Below are positions 1 through 12,272 of a stretch of DNA of 64,000 bases, in pieces. This DNA is from Acanthornis magna. Lineage: Eukaryota; Chordata; Aves; Passeriformes; Acanthizidae. The translations under genes were made by a program, and so were the position numbers. The notes under the pieces were generated by a model that saw only the letters and a program-made list of their open reading frames with translations, had not been told where the DNA came from and ran no database searches. Positions within the stretch are counted from its first letter, which is position 1, and every line of letters starts with the position of its first letter. Location of the stretch: positions 7,475,501 to 7,539,500 of the forward strand of contig JAWUZG010000018.1 in the NCBI GenBank assembly GCA_036785705.1, written 5' to 3'.

Positions 1-1600
1 GGTGCTGCCCACCTCCCCCTTCCCCTGTCAGCAGCACGGACTACACTGTGGAGCAGGACAGTGTCCTGACATTGGGTCCAAACTCTGCCAGTTTGGAGTG
101 GCACCAAATGCAGTCTGTCCCCTGCTAGTAATGGTCCTATTACCCTTGGATAGGTTTAGGTCCATTAGACTTTTACTTCTGAAACAATCTTAAGATAACG
201 CAAAGACACAAGGAGGAGGCTCTGACAGCAGGCAAAAAAGGGGCAAGTTCAACACACGGAATTAGTATCTCCCTGAGGTTTGCTGGTGCTATTTTGAGGT
301 AATTTCGCCTCTTTTACACAGAAGCCTCCCATGAGAGTCCACCCTTTACTAGTTACTAAGTGCAGCTGCAAACCCTGGCAGTAGGTGACGTATGAGTGCA
401 CACACACACACACATCCTGACTCCCACACTGTGGTCGCTGGGGCTCGGGTGTGGGGGTAAGTCAAAACTCACTCGACCCAGCAGTAGCTATGTACAGAAA
501 AAAAACCATGTGCAGCAGCATCACAGGTAAATTCAGCTCCTTCTCTCTAGCCAACACAAGTAGCTCAATGCCAGTGACATATAAATACAGGGATAGAAAA
601 CGAAATACCACAGGAGTATATACAGACCTGGCAAGGAAGGGAAGCAGTACATTCACTGATAGTGACAGGGAACACCTCTATTCCAGCAGAGAGGTTGAAA
701 AATAAGGGGTGGGAGGGAAGGAGGAGAAGAAAAAAAGGAGAAAGGAGCACCACGAGCGTCTTGGAAAGTCACCGGAAGCTTTGTTCTTAGGAATAAATCT
801 GGCTTCTTGTGATTCCCTTTCAGCAGTGCTGGCTGGGAGCCAGCTGGGTCCCCTGGAGTCCCCCTGGCCTTTTTGTCTGGAGCCTGGGAATCTGTCTAGA
901 GCACAAGGCTGGGGGGACCAGACTTGTATTTGCAGGAGGGGTAGGCTTAGGCAGTGGCCACATAGAAGAAAGGGAGTTTGCAGTCCTCAGACCTTTGGGA
1001 GAGTCTCCCCAGGACTGTTGGGTAGGTAGAGGAGATTTTCCCTGCTTTGGGGGCACTCTCGAGGGAGGTATGTGGACTAGGGAGCAGGAGGAAATGCAGA
1101 CTGTTTGCCTCCAGGCCCGAGATGCCAGAGCAAATGGGGTGGGATGGAGGCATGGAGGGGAGTGAGCAATGTTCTCTGGCCCTCACCCAGCTGGCTTGTG
1201 CAAGTTGTCCCAGGGTGTCTCACCCTCCCCAAGATATTGTTGCAAAGGCAAATGCCAAATAAAATGATAAATTACTAACAAACAGAACAAAACCAAACCA
1301 AAAGCCTTGGACCCACTGAGCATTACATTTCCCTTGCCCCACTAGCTCTTTCTTTCTGCAGACCTCTTTCAGGGTGATGAAAACTGGGCTCTCAAAGCTA
1401 CCTGTCAGATCCAAAGATGCTGATTGGTATCTTTCCAATACTTATGGGTTTTCACGCATGATTGAGACATTTCTAAAAATTTTATTCACTTATTTTTTCA
1501 GATTCAGTTATCCTGGTGCATTATTCTGCCCTTTTTTTTGTATTTTCTCCCACCCCCTTTATGACCTTTAGAAATAAAATTCAATTTATTTGGCTACTTC
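1..1600. other. GC-richer edge block, possible 3' UTR, no coding gene seen
   Basis: This block is richer in G and C than the sequence after about 1,300. Its open frames (up to about 118 codons) overlap on both strands and none is recognisable. AATAAA hexamers on the plus strand lie at 1258-1263 and 1573-1578. A run of eight CA units covers 399-414. A plus-strand 3' UTR entering from the left would fit the composition shift and the hexamers, but no stop codon or coding frame ties it to a gene, so this is only a possibility. Confidence 0.25.
399..414. repeat. (CA)8 microsatellite
   Basis: Eight uninterrupted CA units, read directly from the sequence. Short arrays like this are common in vertebrate non-coding DNA and carry no functional implication here. 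Confidence 0.9.
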
Positions 1601-1830
1601 ACAGACAAAATCTAAAGCCTGCCTTAATTTGTAGTTTACTAGCCCTCTGATGTGAGACTACATAGAGAGCCCCTATCTGATCAAATGGCCAGTACCCTGA
1701 CACAGTCCAATTATGTGAAAATATATCCTTGCTTATCATTTCAAATATCGTATAAGTGGAGAAACTGAAGTAGCTCCCTGTCTGTTTGATTTTCCTGTTC
1801 AGACACACTTGTTTAAACAGGCACCGTGAG

Positions 1831-2110
1831 ACTTTTCTGTAATCTTGGAGGAGTTCAAAAAGCGTTTTTGCCTTGAAAGCCCTGAGATGGTTGATGGTGG
1901 CCACCCCCAGCCAGCTCCAGTCAGGCAATGTCCCCTGCAGCTGAGCACTCTGCCCTCTGGCCATGAAATGCACCTGTCCCAGGTATCTCCCTGCAACATG
2001 CTTCTCCAGCTCTGTGCCCCCAGACTGACCCTGCTCCTGAACTGGTACCCATCCAGACCCACAGAAGTCCCCGTCCCACCCTGGCCTCTCTGCATCTCTC
2101 TTCCAGGTAA
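1831..2110 (+). other. GC-rich islet, possible very old CR1 or other repeat
   Basis: A sharply bounded GC-rich stretch sits between AT-rich flanks. Its first about 60 bases (1845-1905, beginning GGAGGAGTTCAAAAAGCG) resemble the part of some CR1 3' regions that encodes the end of ORF2, so it may be a decayed CR1 on the plus strand. The rest is unrecognised. It ends at CTCTCTTCCAG followed by GTAATG, which looks like an acceptor immediately followed by a donor. Frames of 98 codons (plus) and 145 codons (minus) cross it, and neither has a recognisable domain. Confidence 0.25.
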
Positions 2111-5100
2111 TGATTTTTTCAACTTTTTGATAATTCCATGAGAGTAGGCTTCATTGAAATCAATGATAACTCTTGGAGTAGAGTATATAAAATAGGGCTT
2201 GGGGGTTTTAAGTATTCTTATGCTTCCCCTTTCCAAGCATCTGCAATAATTCTATCTTTAGTAACTTGACAAAATTGATTATCTGTTAAGGCATATGCAG
2301 AACTGGTAAGACATTGAGGAATCATAGTTTTTACTGATTCCCTTCTTTTTACCTTTTTTTACTCCCTTTTTGCCCTCAGTTGTAAAGATGTAATAAAATT
2401 TACTTTTTCTTGAAATAAAACTATGGTTAGTAATTATGTTTGATAGAGAAGATTTCCTCCTTTTACTTTGATCTAGTTTTGTTTATGTTTGTGTTGTGCC
2501 TGGGAAGACTGACATGTAGTGCTGGCTAGGTGTTCCATTGTGCTTCTCTGTGATTCTTTAAATCAAACTATGTCTGAAAGGAGCCAATATACAAGCAGTT
2601 GAAGTGCTCAATCTTTTATTTAGCAGTGCTATCAGATTGCATGGTTGAGAAAAACAAATTTCTTACAGAGAGAGGAAGAAACTTGTGAATATGTTGAAGC
2701 AGACTGGAGAGTCAGAGATATTGATAGCAAAACCAGTCAGAAGTTTCTCCAGACAAAAGGATGCTGGAACCAAGCGGAAGATATTCCCTGGCTCAGCATT
2801 GTAAGGTCAGAGTGCTATTTAAAAAATAGCTTGCAGTGACATTTTTCAGGTGTCTTTATGGGAGCTGTTGAGAATACTCAATTACTGAAGCATAAAATAC
2901 AAAACAAACGAAAACTCTCCTGCAGGGTGCAATCCTTAATAACAGAGTACTCTGAGTTCCTGCCTGGATCAGGGGGAACCGAAAAAGTGAGAGCACTCCA
3001 TCCAGAGCTGAGGGCACCCCATACAAAGTCAAGTGCTTATCCCAATCCTGAGTCAGGCTTCTTTCAAAGGAGGGTCGAACTGGCAAAGTTCCAGGGCCCA
3101 AGGGCTGCTCTTAATTCACATATAAGAGACCATCTTGCAGACGATGCTATCTTGCAGAAGGCAGTGAAACCATGCAGCTGTAGGCTTGATCACAGCATTC
3201 TGGTTGCATTGCTTGAAATGGAGAATTGTACTCTGGGAGTTGCACTCTTCACATCTGTCATCACCCTGAGAAGTTTCTGTGTTCATTTATAATCTTTAAG
3301 GACTGATGGGAACATTAGATTCCTTAAAATGATCTCCTATATACATTACAGGCCATTTCGTTACATTCAGTTTTAATAGCATTGAGTTAAAAAAGTGTGT
3401 ACTTGGATAAAAGGTAGCTTCCAAAAAGGTAACTGCTCTTAAGCAGGAAATACTAAAAGATGAAGAAGTAGTCACTGAAATTCAGAGAGTGTTTCAGCTG
3501 TTAGATGAACAATAAGAAGCCTGTTTTAATTCCAGCATAATTCTCTGTCCTCAGCTTCTGTGTGTTTTTCTATACAACTATCACTGCTAAATTAAATGAT
3601 GCATGATCTTTACTCCTGTGAGGAGATGAAACACTCTCTCATGCTTCCTTTTAGCAAAGAAGCACCTGGATGGAGCTGTTTCACCATCTATCTGCCCTTG
3701 TTCCCAGTCTCTAGACCCACCTGTCTAAGTCTTGTTGACACTGACTCCAACATCATTTTGTCTTTCTCGAAGTGAAAACATGGGTTTGCTGTTACACAGT
3801 GCACTTCACTTGGATGGTGTACAGTGATGCTCTTTGAGCCTGTCCATACTTCTGCTCCTCATGTCTCAACACCAGTGAACTTCAGGTCTATCATTGAGCA
3901 GTCATCCTAGTGCCCAAAGTAACAACAATCTCCCAGGAACACCCAGGCCGATGGTGTTTAGGAATTATTTAGGCATTCTCATCATTTACTCAAGAAACTG
4001 GCCTTGCAGGGCTTCGTGCAGTCCTCCATAGGGTGAGAGAGGTGGAGAGGTATTGCCAGCTCGCCACAGATGAACCTTCCCTCTGCCCTTGACACCAGCC
4101 TTGAAGGGAAAACCCTGAAGAAATTGTCAGCCATATTTAAACATGGAGTCTTCTGCTCTTCACATATATCTTTAAAAAACTCATGTGATGCACCATAGCT
4201 TGCAGATCTATGAAAGGACTTTGTAGAGCTCTGAGCTGATGGCAACAGCTAATCTATTACACTAATTCACACCCTGCACTGACTTATCCATCACTTTTCC
4301 TTATTCTTTTAACACTTATGTGCAGTTTCTGTGGTTGGTGTGCCTGCCAGCTGGGTCAACATTAATCAGTAAATAGGTTCTAATATTCAACATGCAATGC
4401 ACATATTATTCACTTCTGTGGAAACATGCATTTACCTCAGGCATCATGACTTTTGCTTTACTCCTCCCAGCATTTGTGAGCAGTGGCTTGTTTGAAGGCG
4501 TATGTCCTGTGACAGCAGAGGACTTTATCCTCACCCTGTCTCCACAGCATCCTTTGCTGGGCAGCTGTTCCCAGCCAGGCACAAAGTCATTGTGGTGTGC
4601 TGCAAACACATGGGCTGCTGTCCTCTGGATTCTGCTGAGTGTGTGGGATGGAAACAAAACTGGGGTTTGGTGCATGATTTTTGGAATTGGTTGTCTTTGC
4701 TTATTGTCCTAATCTCTTTGTGTGTCAGAAAGCAATATGGGGTGGGACAATCAGGACGAAAAGGTGGGGAATTCCAGAGAGGGGAGGATGGCCATACTCA
4801 GCAGTAGCAGAGTCTGATTTCCTATGTCACAGTGAAATATTTCTCCTCGCTGTGGTCAGAAATCTCTGTTTAAGATGGACTGCCACAGCAGCTATGCTGC
4901 CTGGCAGCAGGGTGGGCAAAATCCCAGGAATGGGCTAGTAGCAGCTGTGGGAGTGTAGCAGGAAAGGCATGGAAGCCATGAGCATGAGTTCAGCTTCATT
5001 GAAGTCTTAGTGGGCAGATCCATTGTGCTTATTCACATCAGTGAAGGAATACTCAGGATCAGGGAAAGACAGTGCCCTTCATTCTGGAGCACGTACTGGA

Positions 5101-5150
5101 AGGGAAAATCAGAGTTTATCATTTCATCCTGGAACAAAACCAAGTAGTTT
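2111..5150. other. Non-coding, nothing specific seen
   Basis: AT-rich unique-looking sequence. The largest frame is 144 codons on the plus strand at 2858-3292. It lacks a recognisable domain and has no splice context, and overlapping frames exist on the other strand. Several frames near 100 codons around 4,390-4,940 lie in different frames of the same GC-richer patch and look like chance. Confidence 0.6.
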
Positions 5151-5153
5151 CCT

Positions 5154-5195
5154 ATTTTTTTTTTTTTGTTTTGTTTTGTTTTATTTCATTTTCTG
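5154..5195. repeat. Poly-T / (GTTTT)n tract
   Basis: About 13 T followed by TTTTG units and T-rich sequence. It is simple low-complexity DNA. No retroposon body is recognisable on either side. Confidence 0.85.
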
Positions 5196-5787
5196 TTATA
5201 ACATCCCTGCCATTTCTAGACTGAAAGGGGCAAATGGACTTAACCTGGGGCTCAGTTCTGAGATACAGGACTCCTTTTCCTAAGTATTGAAGTCCATTGA
5301 CTCCTACAAGAGGCTTGTTTTGGTCCTGTCTGTGATAGCAAAACCTCCCTGAAATTAGCAAATGCCAGCCTGGAGCGAAAATCAGCTCAGCACAGAGGAA
5401 ATCATTTTATCTGAGGGGTACTTGGTATGGGCTTCAGTAACAGTTATAGGAAAAATATGGTAACACTTAAGAGTTCAACAACAAACAAGAGCAAGTCATG
5501 GACTTGTTGCAGTTAGTCTAACCCCCTTGAAGTCTACAAGATGAGTGCATGGGAGCTAAGAATCTGTCCCTCTATCCTATGGGCAGTCTTGGATCAGATA
5601 ACACAGATGTGTTAGATTAAGGACAGAACCTTATGAAATAAAGCAGTAGCTGCACTGGGAAAGTTGGTTTTTTTTTTCTTTTTTAAAATTTGTTCATTAA
5701 AACTTTAAAATATAACAACAAAAAAAGGCATAAGGCAGAGCAGAGAGCTAAATCAAAGAAGATGTACTCCTCCAGATTTACACTCTT
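5196..5787. other. Non-coding, nothing specific seen
   Basis: Unique-looking non-coding sequence between two T-rich tracts. No splice, promoter or repeat signature was recognised. Confidence 0.6.
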
Positions 5788-5866
5788 TAGACTTTCTTTT
5801 TCTTTTCCTTTTTTTTTCTTTTTTTCTTTTTTTTTTCCTTTTTTTTTTTTCCCCTTTTTTTTTGTC
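5788..5866. repeat. Polypyrimidine tract (T/C)
   Basis: Nearly 80 bases of almost pure T with interspersed C, ending in CCCC and a T-run. It is purine-only on the minus strand. Lysine-rich and phenylalanine-rich frames crossing it are translation artefacts of the low complexity. Confidence 0.9.
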
Positions 5867-7237
5867 TCATGCACCCAACTGGTTTAAAGGTCTATTCTCT
5901 TTGTGGTACATGCATGCACATAACTACCATTGATGTGGAGTCTCCAGGTGATTTGATGTGCATTCCACATAAGGCATGGTGTCAAGTATATGATCCCCAC
6001 ACAAAAGAGCTGCCTGAGAACCACTCTTTGGAATATTTTTTTTTTTTTTTAGATTCCTTTGCTCTACATCTAGAATTTAGCAGATCAGAGTGCCTAACCA
6101 AGCAGTGGAACTACCACTGCTACTCTTTCATCAGCTTTGATCTGTGTCAATTTATGGGGGGAGGGGGGCCTGATGGGAAGAAAAATTTCAAATATGGGTG
6201 GAGTCTTGCAAAATGTTGAACATTTTGTAGCAAAGTAATAGGAAATAAAGTAAAGGGGCTCAAGATTTTTTAGCAAATCAAAAGAGGCAAGCAGAAGTAA
6301 AAATGTATATTTTTGGAACACACAAATTGAAGAAATCATTCCGTGCATCACTGTATTGTCTCTATTAAGGGTTTTTAGGTCTGCAGTGTGACTCATTTTG
6401 ACTGCCAAGTCTAGAGCAAGGCTGTTGTCCTCTCCACTGGACACTGCAAAAACAGCTGTACAGGAAACCATAATTCATGTGAGATACAGGCATTTAGCCA
6501 AACTATCAGGTGAATACACCCATGCCCAGCAGTTGGTCTCACACAGGTGCCAGTCACAGCACCGTCAGTCAGGATGCACCAGACACGCTTTAAGGGTGGA
6601 CTAAAGCTTGTCAGTCCATGACAAATACAATAATTTGAGGGCAGAGTTTTTGTACAGTAAAGTAATTGGTGGCTTTTTCAGGTAAAACCTAAGCCCGGTT
6701 TTCCACATTGTCAGCATTAGACTTTCTTATGTTTCAGAGACAAACACCAACAATCTTAGTTGTACCAGATTTCTTCTTTCTCACACGTACACACATGCAG
6801 TCAAGTGGGAGCCAGTTAGAATTGTGATAGAAAAGCTTCTAAATTAGTGTTAGTTTTATTGTGTCAGCAGGCATTTCTCAATTTAAACCAAATGACAATT
6901 TGACCCTTTTGGAGCAGCAGTATATATTATATATGTGTATATATATAATATGTGTATATTATTTTGAGTTTTCCAAGCCTGAATTCCTGTCTTCTGTTTT
7001 ACTCTCCCAATGCCTTGTTTGAATGGAGAAGCAAAGTGACTAGTAAAACGGATGAAGAACTTGGAGAAAATTGGGGTGCATGGTTTGAGGGAATGAAGGG
7101 AGTACACAGATACAGAGAGGGTTTGTGACAGAGCTAGGATGGGCGCAGCAGAACTTTGGAAACAAAAAATTATGAGATTCGTATGGATATGCTGTAGGTT
7201 TTCTTTCATGGGGAAAGAGGAAAAGGGAAATTTAGAT
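5867..7237. other. Non-coding with short TA microsatellite
   Basis: Non-coding sequence with a T-run at about 6036-6051 and a TA/TG-rich tract at 6920-6964. The two largest frames (116 codons plus at 5869-6219, 125 codons minus at 6094-6471) overlap each other on opposite strands and include the low-complexity tract; neither is recognisable. Confidence 0.6.
6920..6964. repeat. TA-rich microsatellite
   Basis: Interrupted TATATA / TGTGTATA array of about 45 bases, seen directly. Confidence 0.8.
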
Positions 7238-7325
7238 GGTACTGATTTATTTCTTTATAAGGAAACTGAGCTTGAAAGACTCACATCTGGTAATAGTCCT
7301 CCGAGCCCTCTGATCTAGCTGCTGT
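7238..7325 (+). repeat. Possible MIR/CORE-SINE-like relic
   Basis: The segment containing AAGGAAACTGAGCTTGAAAG resembles the 'gaaactgaggc' part of MIR-type CORE-SINEs, followed by sequence that can loosely be aligned to the rest of that region. It is badly decayed and could be coincidence. A profile search against SINE models would decide. Confidence 0.25.
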
Positions 7326-9950
7326 CTGAAAGATTTTTTCACTGGAAAATGTACACTTGGATAAGACAAAATCAAATGTTATCAAACTTGCTTTTTTTTT
7401 TTCCAGTCAAATTCCCCTTTAATTCAAAAACATCAGAATATTTTCTTTTCTACTGATAACTGCTCTTTAACACTTGTCACTTTTTAAAACATGAGTAACT
7501 AAAAAGCTAAACTCAATTTTACGTTGAACAAATTGCAGATTTTAATCTTTTTTTCTGTATGCCAAGTGAAATTTTAAATTAAAATCCCTCCTTCTCCTCT
7601 GATTAAATTCACAACAACTTAGACCCTTCCTTCTGCAGCATAGCTTCCATTTCTACGTGCATCTTTCACCATTCAAATCATTAAGGAGCACAACACGTTC
7701 CGATTTTAGTGTCATTACTGCAATGAAACACCAAACATTCTGTTGGGCTGGTCCCTCTGTCAGAGACCACACAGAAACTCACGTTTTCAGGTGCTGAAAC
7801 AGAAAACATGTTTCAAAGCCACCATTTGCCATCTGACCCTGCACCTCATGGATTCTTAGCAAGACAAAACTGCAGGAGGAGTTACCTGCAGTATGAATCA
7901 CCAAAACCACGATGGGTCTTATCAGTTGCCAGAACACTTGATTTGTTATCAATAAACACCGGCAGAGGTCAAAGGGCTCGTCTGGCTGAGGGGTTGAGGA
8001 TGCTGAGATGTGGCTGGGGAACAGGACCAGACAATGGCAGAGACTGGGGAGGAAGACTGCAAAGTGGGAATAGGGAGAGATGAATGACCAAAATGCTTAT
8101 CACCTCCTACTCCATCTCCTTTTGCAGGGCTACTGTCCAGTGGGGCAAGATTAATCCAAGCAAAGCAGAAAGCAAAGAGGAAAAACATTTGCAGCTTCTG
8201 ACAAAGATAAGTCATGATTTCAAGAATGCATGTAGATAGGAACTACGGCATTTCCACAAATGTATTTCAAGTTATAACTTCCCTATGTAAAGTACTGGGG
8301 CAGTACCCCATCAAACTGAGGACTGAAATCCTTTTATACAGATTATTGTCATGTCTTTAATAATCCAAATGAAGGTGCAGCTATATTGGATACTGTGGTT
8401 TTGAGAATCTTTTTTTACAACATAAATGCCTATCATACACCTGCAGAAGGATCAGTAAAAACTACTGTATTGTAGATGCAAGCGCTGTGTAGAAGGATTT
8501 GTTTCTAGATATCCTTAAAGATGGTATTTTGCTTTCAGTGCTTTGATCTAGAAAACTCAGAAAATTTACATAAATGAAACTTTACTTAGTGGAGAACTTT
8601 TCATTAGCTAGTCTGAGTTACACACACACTGAGGAAACATTAGCTATTTTTTAGATGAATATTTAATTTAAATAACATTTGGAAGGGAGCATGTCAGAAG
8701 AAACAGAAGTACCTTGACACTGCCAGAAATTTGTTGACAGGTTGTGGATTTTTTTTAAAGTAATTTCTCTCTTTAGTTTTAATACTAAGAATAATAATAC
8801 TTTTCATTAAAAATACTTTTCATTAAAAGACATGATTGATCTCTGTATTAGAATTCATATGCTTCACTCATTTATACCGTATTTGAAGGTAGCTCATCAT
8901 TTATGACAACACAGTTTGTTTTTCTTCTTAGCAATGAATAGAATGACAAGAAAATCATTAGTGTGTGGGTAGAAGACCCGAAAACAGTGGAAGTTGTTGC
9001 AAAATTCTGATCTAGAATTCTGTGCCCTGCCCAGAAGATTATTTTGCAGAGTTTTAACTATTCTTTCCATGGCCTGTGAAGTTTTTCATTAAAAAATAGA
9101 GAATTGTTCCTTCTGCTTTTTGGAGTTTATATTTATTCTTGCATCTACATGGTATCAAGAGAGATAATCTCATCCTCCCCAGGTTTTAACCCCAACAGAT
9201 TGAGGCTGCCAAGATCTCCCCAAACTCTATCTGACCAGTAAGACAACTTCCCACTGTTCGGAGGAAGGGGTAATAAATCCTGTTAAGCCACAGTGAACAT
9301 TTTAGGTCACCATTGTCTTAAATCCATACCTTTCTCTTCTTTCTATGCTTCTTAAGAAAGAAACTTCTTTCTCTTCTTTTCTAATTCTGATGTTCCAGCC
9401 AGCTGAAAACCAGCAGGCTTTCAGGTTTGCAGGTCAGTGGCAGTGCCATGACAGGCTGTGCTGGGAAGTGGGTCAAACTCATGAAGCAACTTCACAAACA
9501 TTAATAGATTTGGCCAAAGTAGCTCTCAGAAAGTCTATCTAGAGTTTTAACAGTTTTGAAACTTAGAAATTATGTGTTATTTTGTTTTTTAATTGTCCGG
9601 AAGGTCTAAGGCATTGAACTTCTCCATGTGTAGATGGGATATATCTATTCTGCTGTGAAATCAGTGTGGAAGGGAAGAATCCAGACATAAATAATCTGTC
9701 AGCCCAGCTGCCTGGTATGAATTCAGACAAATATGTTTAACCAAACGTGGATGCTTCAGAGGGTGTTCTTGTGGTTACTCCAACTGCTTTCATTATACTT
9801 TTATATTAACAGTGTGTCTGCTCACCATGTGCAATAAAACAATTTCTGAGGCTCAGCCTCAGAACATGGGGCTCATTCACTGTCTTGGATAATAGCGTTG
9901 CTTGTTTGCACTGTTCTTATTGAACTTTCTAAATATATGCCATTTTCCTT
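7326..9950. other. Non-coding, nothing specific seen
   Basis: AT-rich unique-looking sequence. Small frames of 60-90 codons are all unrecognised. A perfect 16-bp tandem duplication lies at 8796-8827. Confidence 0.6.
8796..8827. repeat. Perfect 16-bp tandem duplication
   Basis: AATACTTTTCATTAAA occurs twice head to tail (8796-8811 and 8812-8827) with no mismatch. Perfect identity suggests a recent slippage or duplication event. Confidence 0.9.
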
Positions 9951-9960
9951 TTCATTCTAG

Positions 9961-10151
9961 GAGTGATTGTACATTACAGCAATTACAGACAAACCCTTCC
10001 AGACAGTTTGAAGACCAAAACTTTCTTTGTGTGGAAGTCCAAAGGCAATTATTGGCATTACAGTTTAAGAGAAGCATTCCATCTCCCTGATGCAACAGCA
10101 GTAGCTTTCTGTGGCATGTTAAATAAAGCAATTTGCCCTGTAGGAGACTAA
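9961..10151 (+). other. Candidate terminal exon or retrocopy fragment (unproven)
   Basis: A good splice acceptor, CCTTTTCATTCTAG, ends at 9960. From 9963 a frame of 62 codons runs to TAA at 10149-10151, starting VIVHYSNYRQTLPDSLKTKT and ending NKAICPVGD. AATAAA lies at 10122-10127, inside the frame, and a 12-A tract at 10171-10182. That layout fits a last exon, or a 3'-anchored retrocopy with an A-tail. I do not recognise the peptide. A second frame in the same stretch is also open to 10090, which weakens a coding reading. There is no ATG at the start of the frame, so an upstream exon would be required. Confidence 0.2.
10122..10127 (+). terminator. AATAAA polyadenylation hexamer (candidate)
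   Basis: Canonical hexamer, 44 bases upstream of a 12-A genomic tract. Such hexamers are frequent by chance in AT-rich DNA. It gains interest only because of the upstream acceptor and open frame. Confidence 0.3.
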
Positions 10152-10189
10152 TGCATGCAGAGTCATGATGAAAAAAAAAAAAGAAAATC

Positions 10190-11525
10190 AAACAGCTGCA
10201 CTGAAAGAAACTGAAACCTCCTCTTCAGAAAGATACAAAACTTATTCTGGCACTGTTTTAACCAAAAGACACCAAGAATCTTTAACCTTTGCCTTAAGCT
10301 CCTTGACATTTCATATATTGCTTCAATACTGAGACTCTGTGAAGACACAGGCGTGCTAATTATCAGTCAAATAGTTGCTTTTTAACCAAAAATAGTTGAT
10401 AAAAATGGAACATGACAGTGCTTTCATAACACATGCCAGAATATAGAAGTCAGTTCAAGCCAATTTTTTTCCTCATAGTTTCCATTTGCAGAAAATAAGG
10501 AAATTAATAGACTTGAGCTAGAAGTATTAAGACATGACCTCTAAAGTCATATTTTCCTGTTTGGGGGAGTTTTAAATGTTAGGGAAATAATAAAACCAAA
10601 ATTATTTATTGTCTTCAAATATATAATTGACAATATTTAATTAATTAAATGATTCGCCTGACATAACTGTGAATTTTTTGCCGACCTTAGTAAGTTGTGT
10701 GAGGGGATGATCAAATACTGTCAGACCTGAACACCTTAGAAAAAGAGTATTTCTTTAAACCAGTAGACACTTTCCCGTCATTTTGAGATCCTGAGAAACA
10801 CTAGGGGCTTGGTCCTAAAACATTATTAACTGTTCGTGCTAAATGTATTTATACCAGCTGAGAATTAGTCTGGAATAACAATTGTAAGAAGATAAAGAGG
10901 ACACAATTATTAAAATAATAAATGTATAACAACTAATTGTCAGGTGAGAGTAAGAACAAACATGTCTTCAGGATAATGCATGTGATTAAAATAAATGTGT
11001 TGCATATTACAACAGCTCATTGGCATCTGTAAATGGAGCTGTAACATCTTTTTCCAGAAAAATTTCAGCTCAAGAGGATAGACAAAGCTTTGAAGAGAAA
11101 GGAAAGAAATTGCTTTAACAGCTCTATTATAATAATGAAATGCAAGAGCAGCTGATTTCACTACCCATCACACAGAATGCTCTTTTGAAGGGTGAATCTG
11201 ATGATGTTTTCAAAATAGAGAACATTAATATTTCTGAGATGGAGCCAGGTTTACTAAGACAGGCTTGGAACATGAGGAAATTTCCCATTTTTAAGAACAA
11301 ATTAAGCCACTTAACTTTCCCTGCTGTCAGAATGAATTCTAGTCTTGCAATTTGACGGAAAGGCTGGCAAATGGGATTCTTAAAGAGGAAGGAAAGATGG
11401 AAAATTTTGGCCAGCAACTGATGCTTCTTTGAATCATCAAGTGATAAGGCGAACAGCAGCTTTTCCAAAAGCCTTCAGCGTGCAAAAACATGGGATTGGT
11501 TATACTGTATTGATGCTCTCAAAAG
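10190..11525. other. AT-rich non-coding, some homeodomain-like cores
   Basis: Non-coding sequence. A 16-bp AT palindrome, ATTTAATTAATTAAAT, lies at 10635-10650 next to a GTC...GAC arrangement. Overlapping plus and minus frames around 11,127-11,468 are unrecognised. Texture resembles regulatory DNA, but conservation cannot be judged here. Confidence 0.45.
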
Positions 11526-11529
11526 CACT

Positions 11530-11830
11530 TTTAAAAATGTGAATTGATGAAAGGATGGTTAATTAAAGGTGGCCATTAATTTGGGGTTTCATGTGCTGTA
11601 TGTGCTGCGGATGGACTCAGTTTGCATTGACAGTCTGAGCCCTGCATGGAGCATGATTATACATGGCATCAGCTGACTGGAAACCCTATCACACCAGTTT
11701 CAAGGCCAGATTAAGCTGATTAACAGGGAACACTGATGAAGTACTCTCCCACCGGGCACCGAGAACTGCATCGGGAACATCTTTCATCATCTGGCGCTCA
11801 GCTTTTTGTGTATGGTCTGGGTTTAGATAT
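11530..11830. promoter_or_regulatory. Candidate conserved non-coding element
   Basis: Contains GGTTAATTAAAGG and CCATTAATTTGG homeodomain-type cores, AGATTAAGCTGATTAACAGG and GCATCAGCTGACTGG (E-box). Frames through it are broken and unrecognised. It reads like an enhancer rather than a repeat. The call rests on motif density alone and needs a multi-species alignment. Confidence 0.3.
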
Positions 11831-12206
11831 AATGGTGACTCTTCAGAAAGCAAAAGAGGGTATTCAAAGAAAATGTTTTTCTGAAGTTGGAGGAAACAGC
11901 CTGGCTATTGTTTATTCTCTGACCACACAAATACCTTGTGGCAATTATGTCTTTTAAAAGTGTAGCTCTGTCTCACTTCTTACATGTGAACAGCTCTGTA
12001 ATAGCAAATAAAAAACAACAAAAAATCCCAACAGAATGTCAGCTTTCATTTGGAGTTGAGAGGAATTATAACATTGAGTAACAAAGTGATTAAATCAGTG
12101 AAAGGCAACTCTCCCATTGCGTGTGTCACTACAAGATGCTTGCACCATGGTGCTGTGTGTTGGGTACAGACCTTTCAGAGCGCTGCATCTCTCTGTGCAC
12201 ATCACT

Positions 12207-12272
12207 TCCCTGGCAGGGGACTGGAACTGGATGGTCTTTAAAGGTCCCTTGCAAACCAAACTATTCTATTAC
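12207..12272 (+). mobile_element. CR1 LINE, 3'-end scrap
   Basis: The segment TGGCAGGGGACTGGAACTGG followed by ATGGTCTTTAAAGGTCCCTT and an ATTCTATTACTC end matches the avian CR1 3' terminus in order. Only about 65 bases survive and the terminal repeat is mutated, so it is an old, 5'-truncated copy, as is usual for CR1. Confidence 0.8.

Noticed and set aside
2140..2180. TTCATTGAAATCAATGATAA as another dispersed amniote repeat
   Set aside because: Too short to distinguish from a chance small inverted repeat.
2858..3292. 144-codon plus-strand frame
   Set aside because: No domain, no Kozak or splice support, and an overlapping minus frame of similar quality.
5683..5887. Lysine-rich and phenylalanine-rich small frames
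   Set aside because: They are translations of the polypyrimidine tract.
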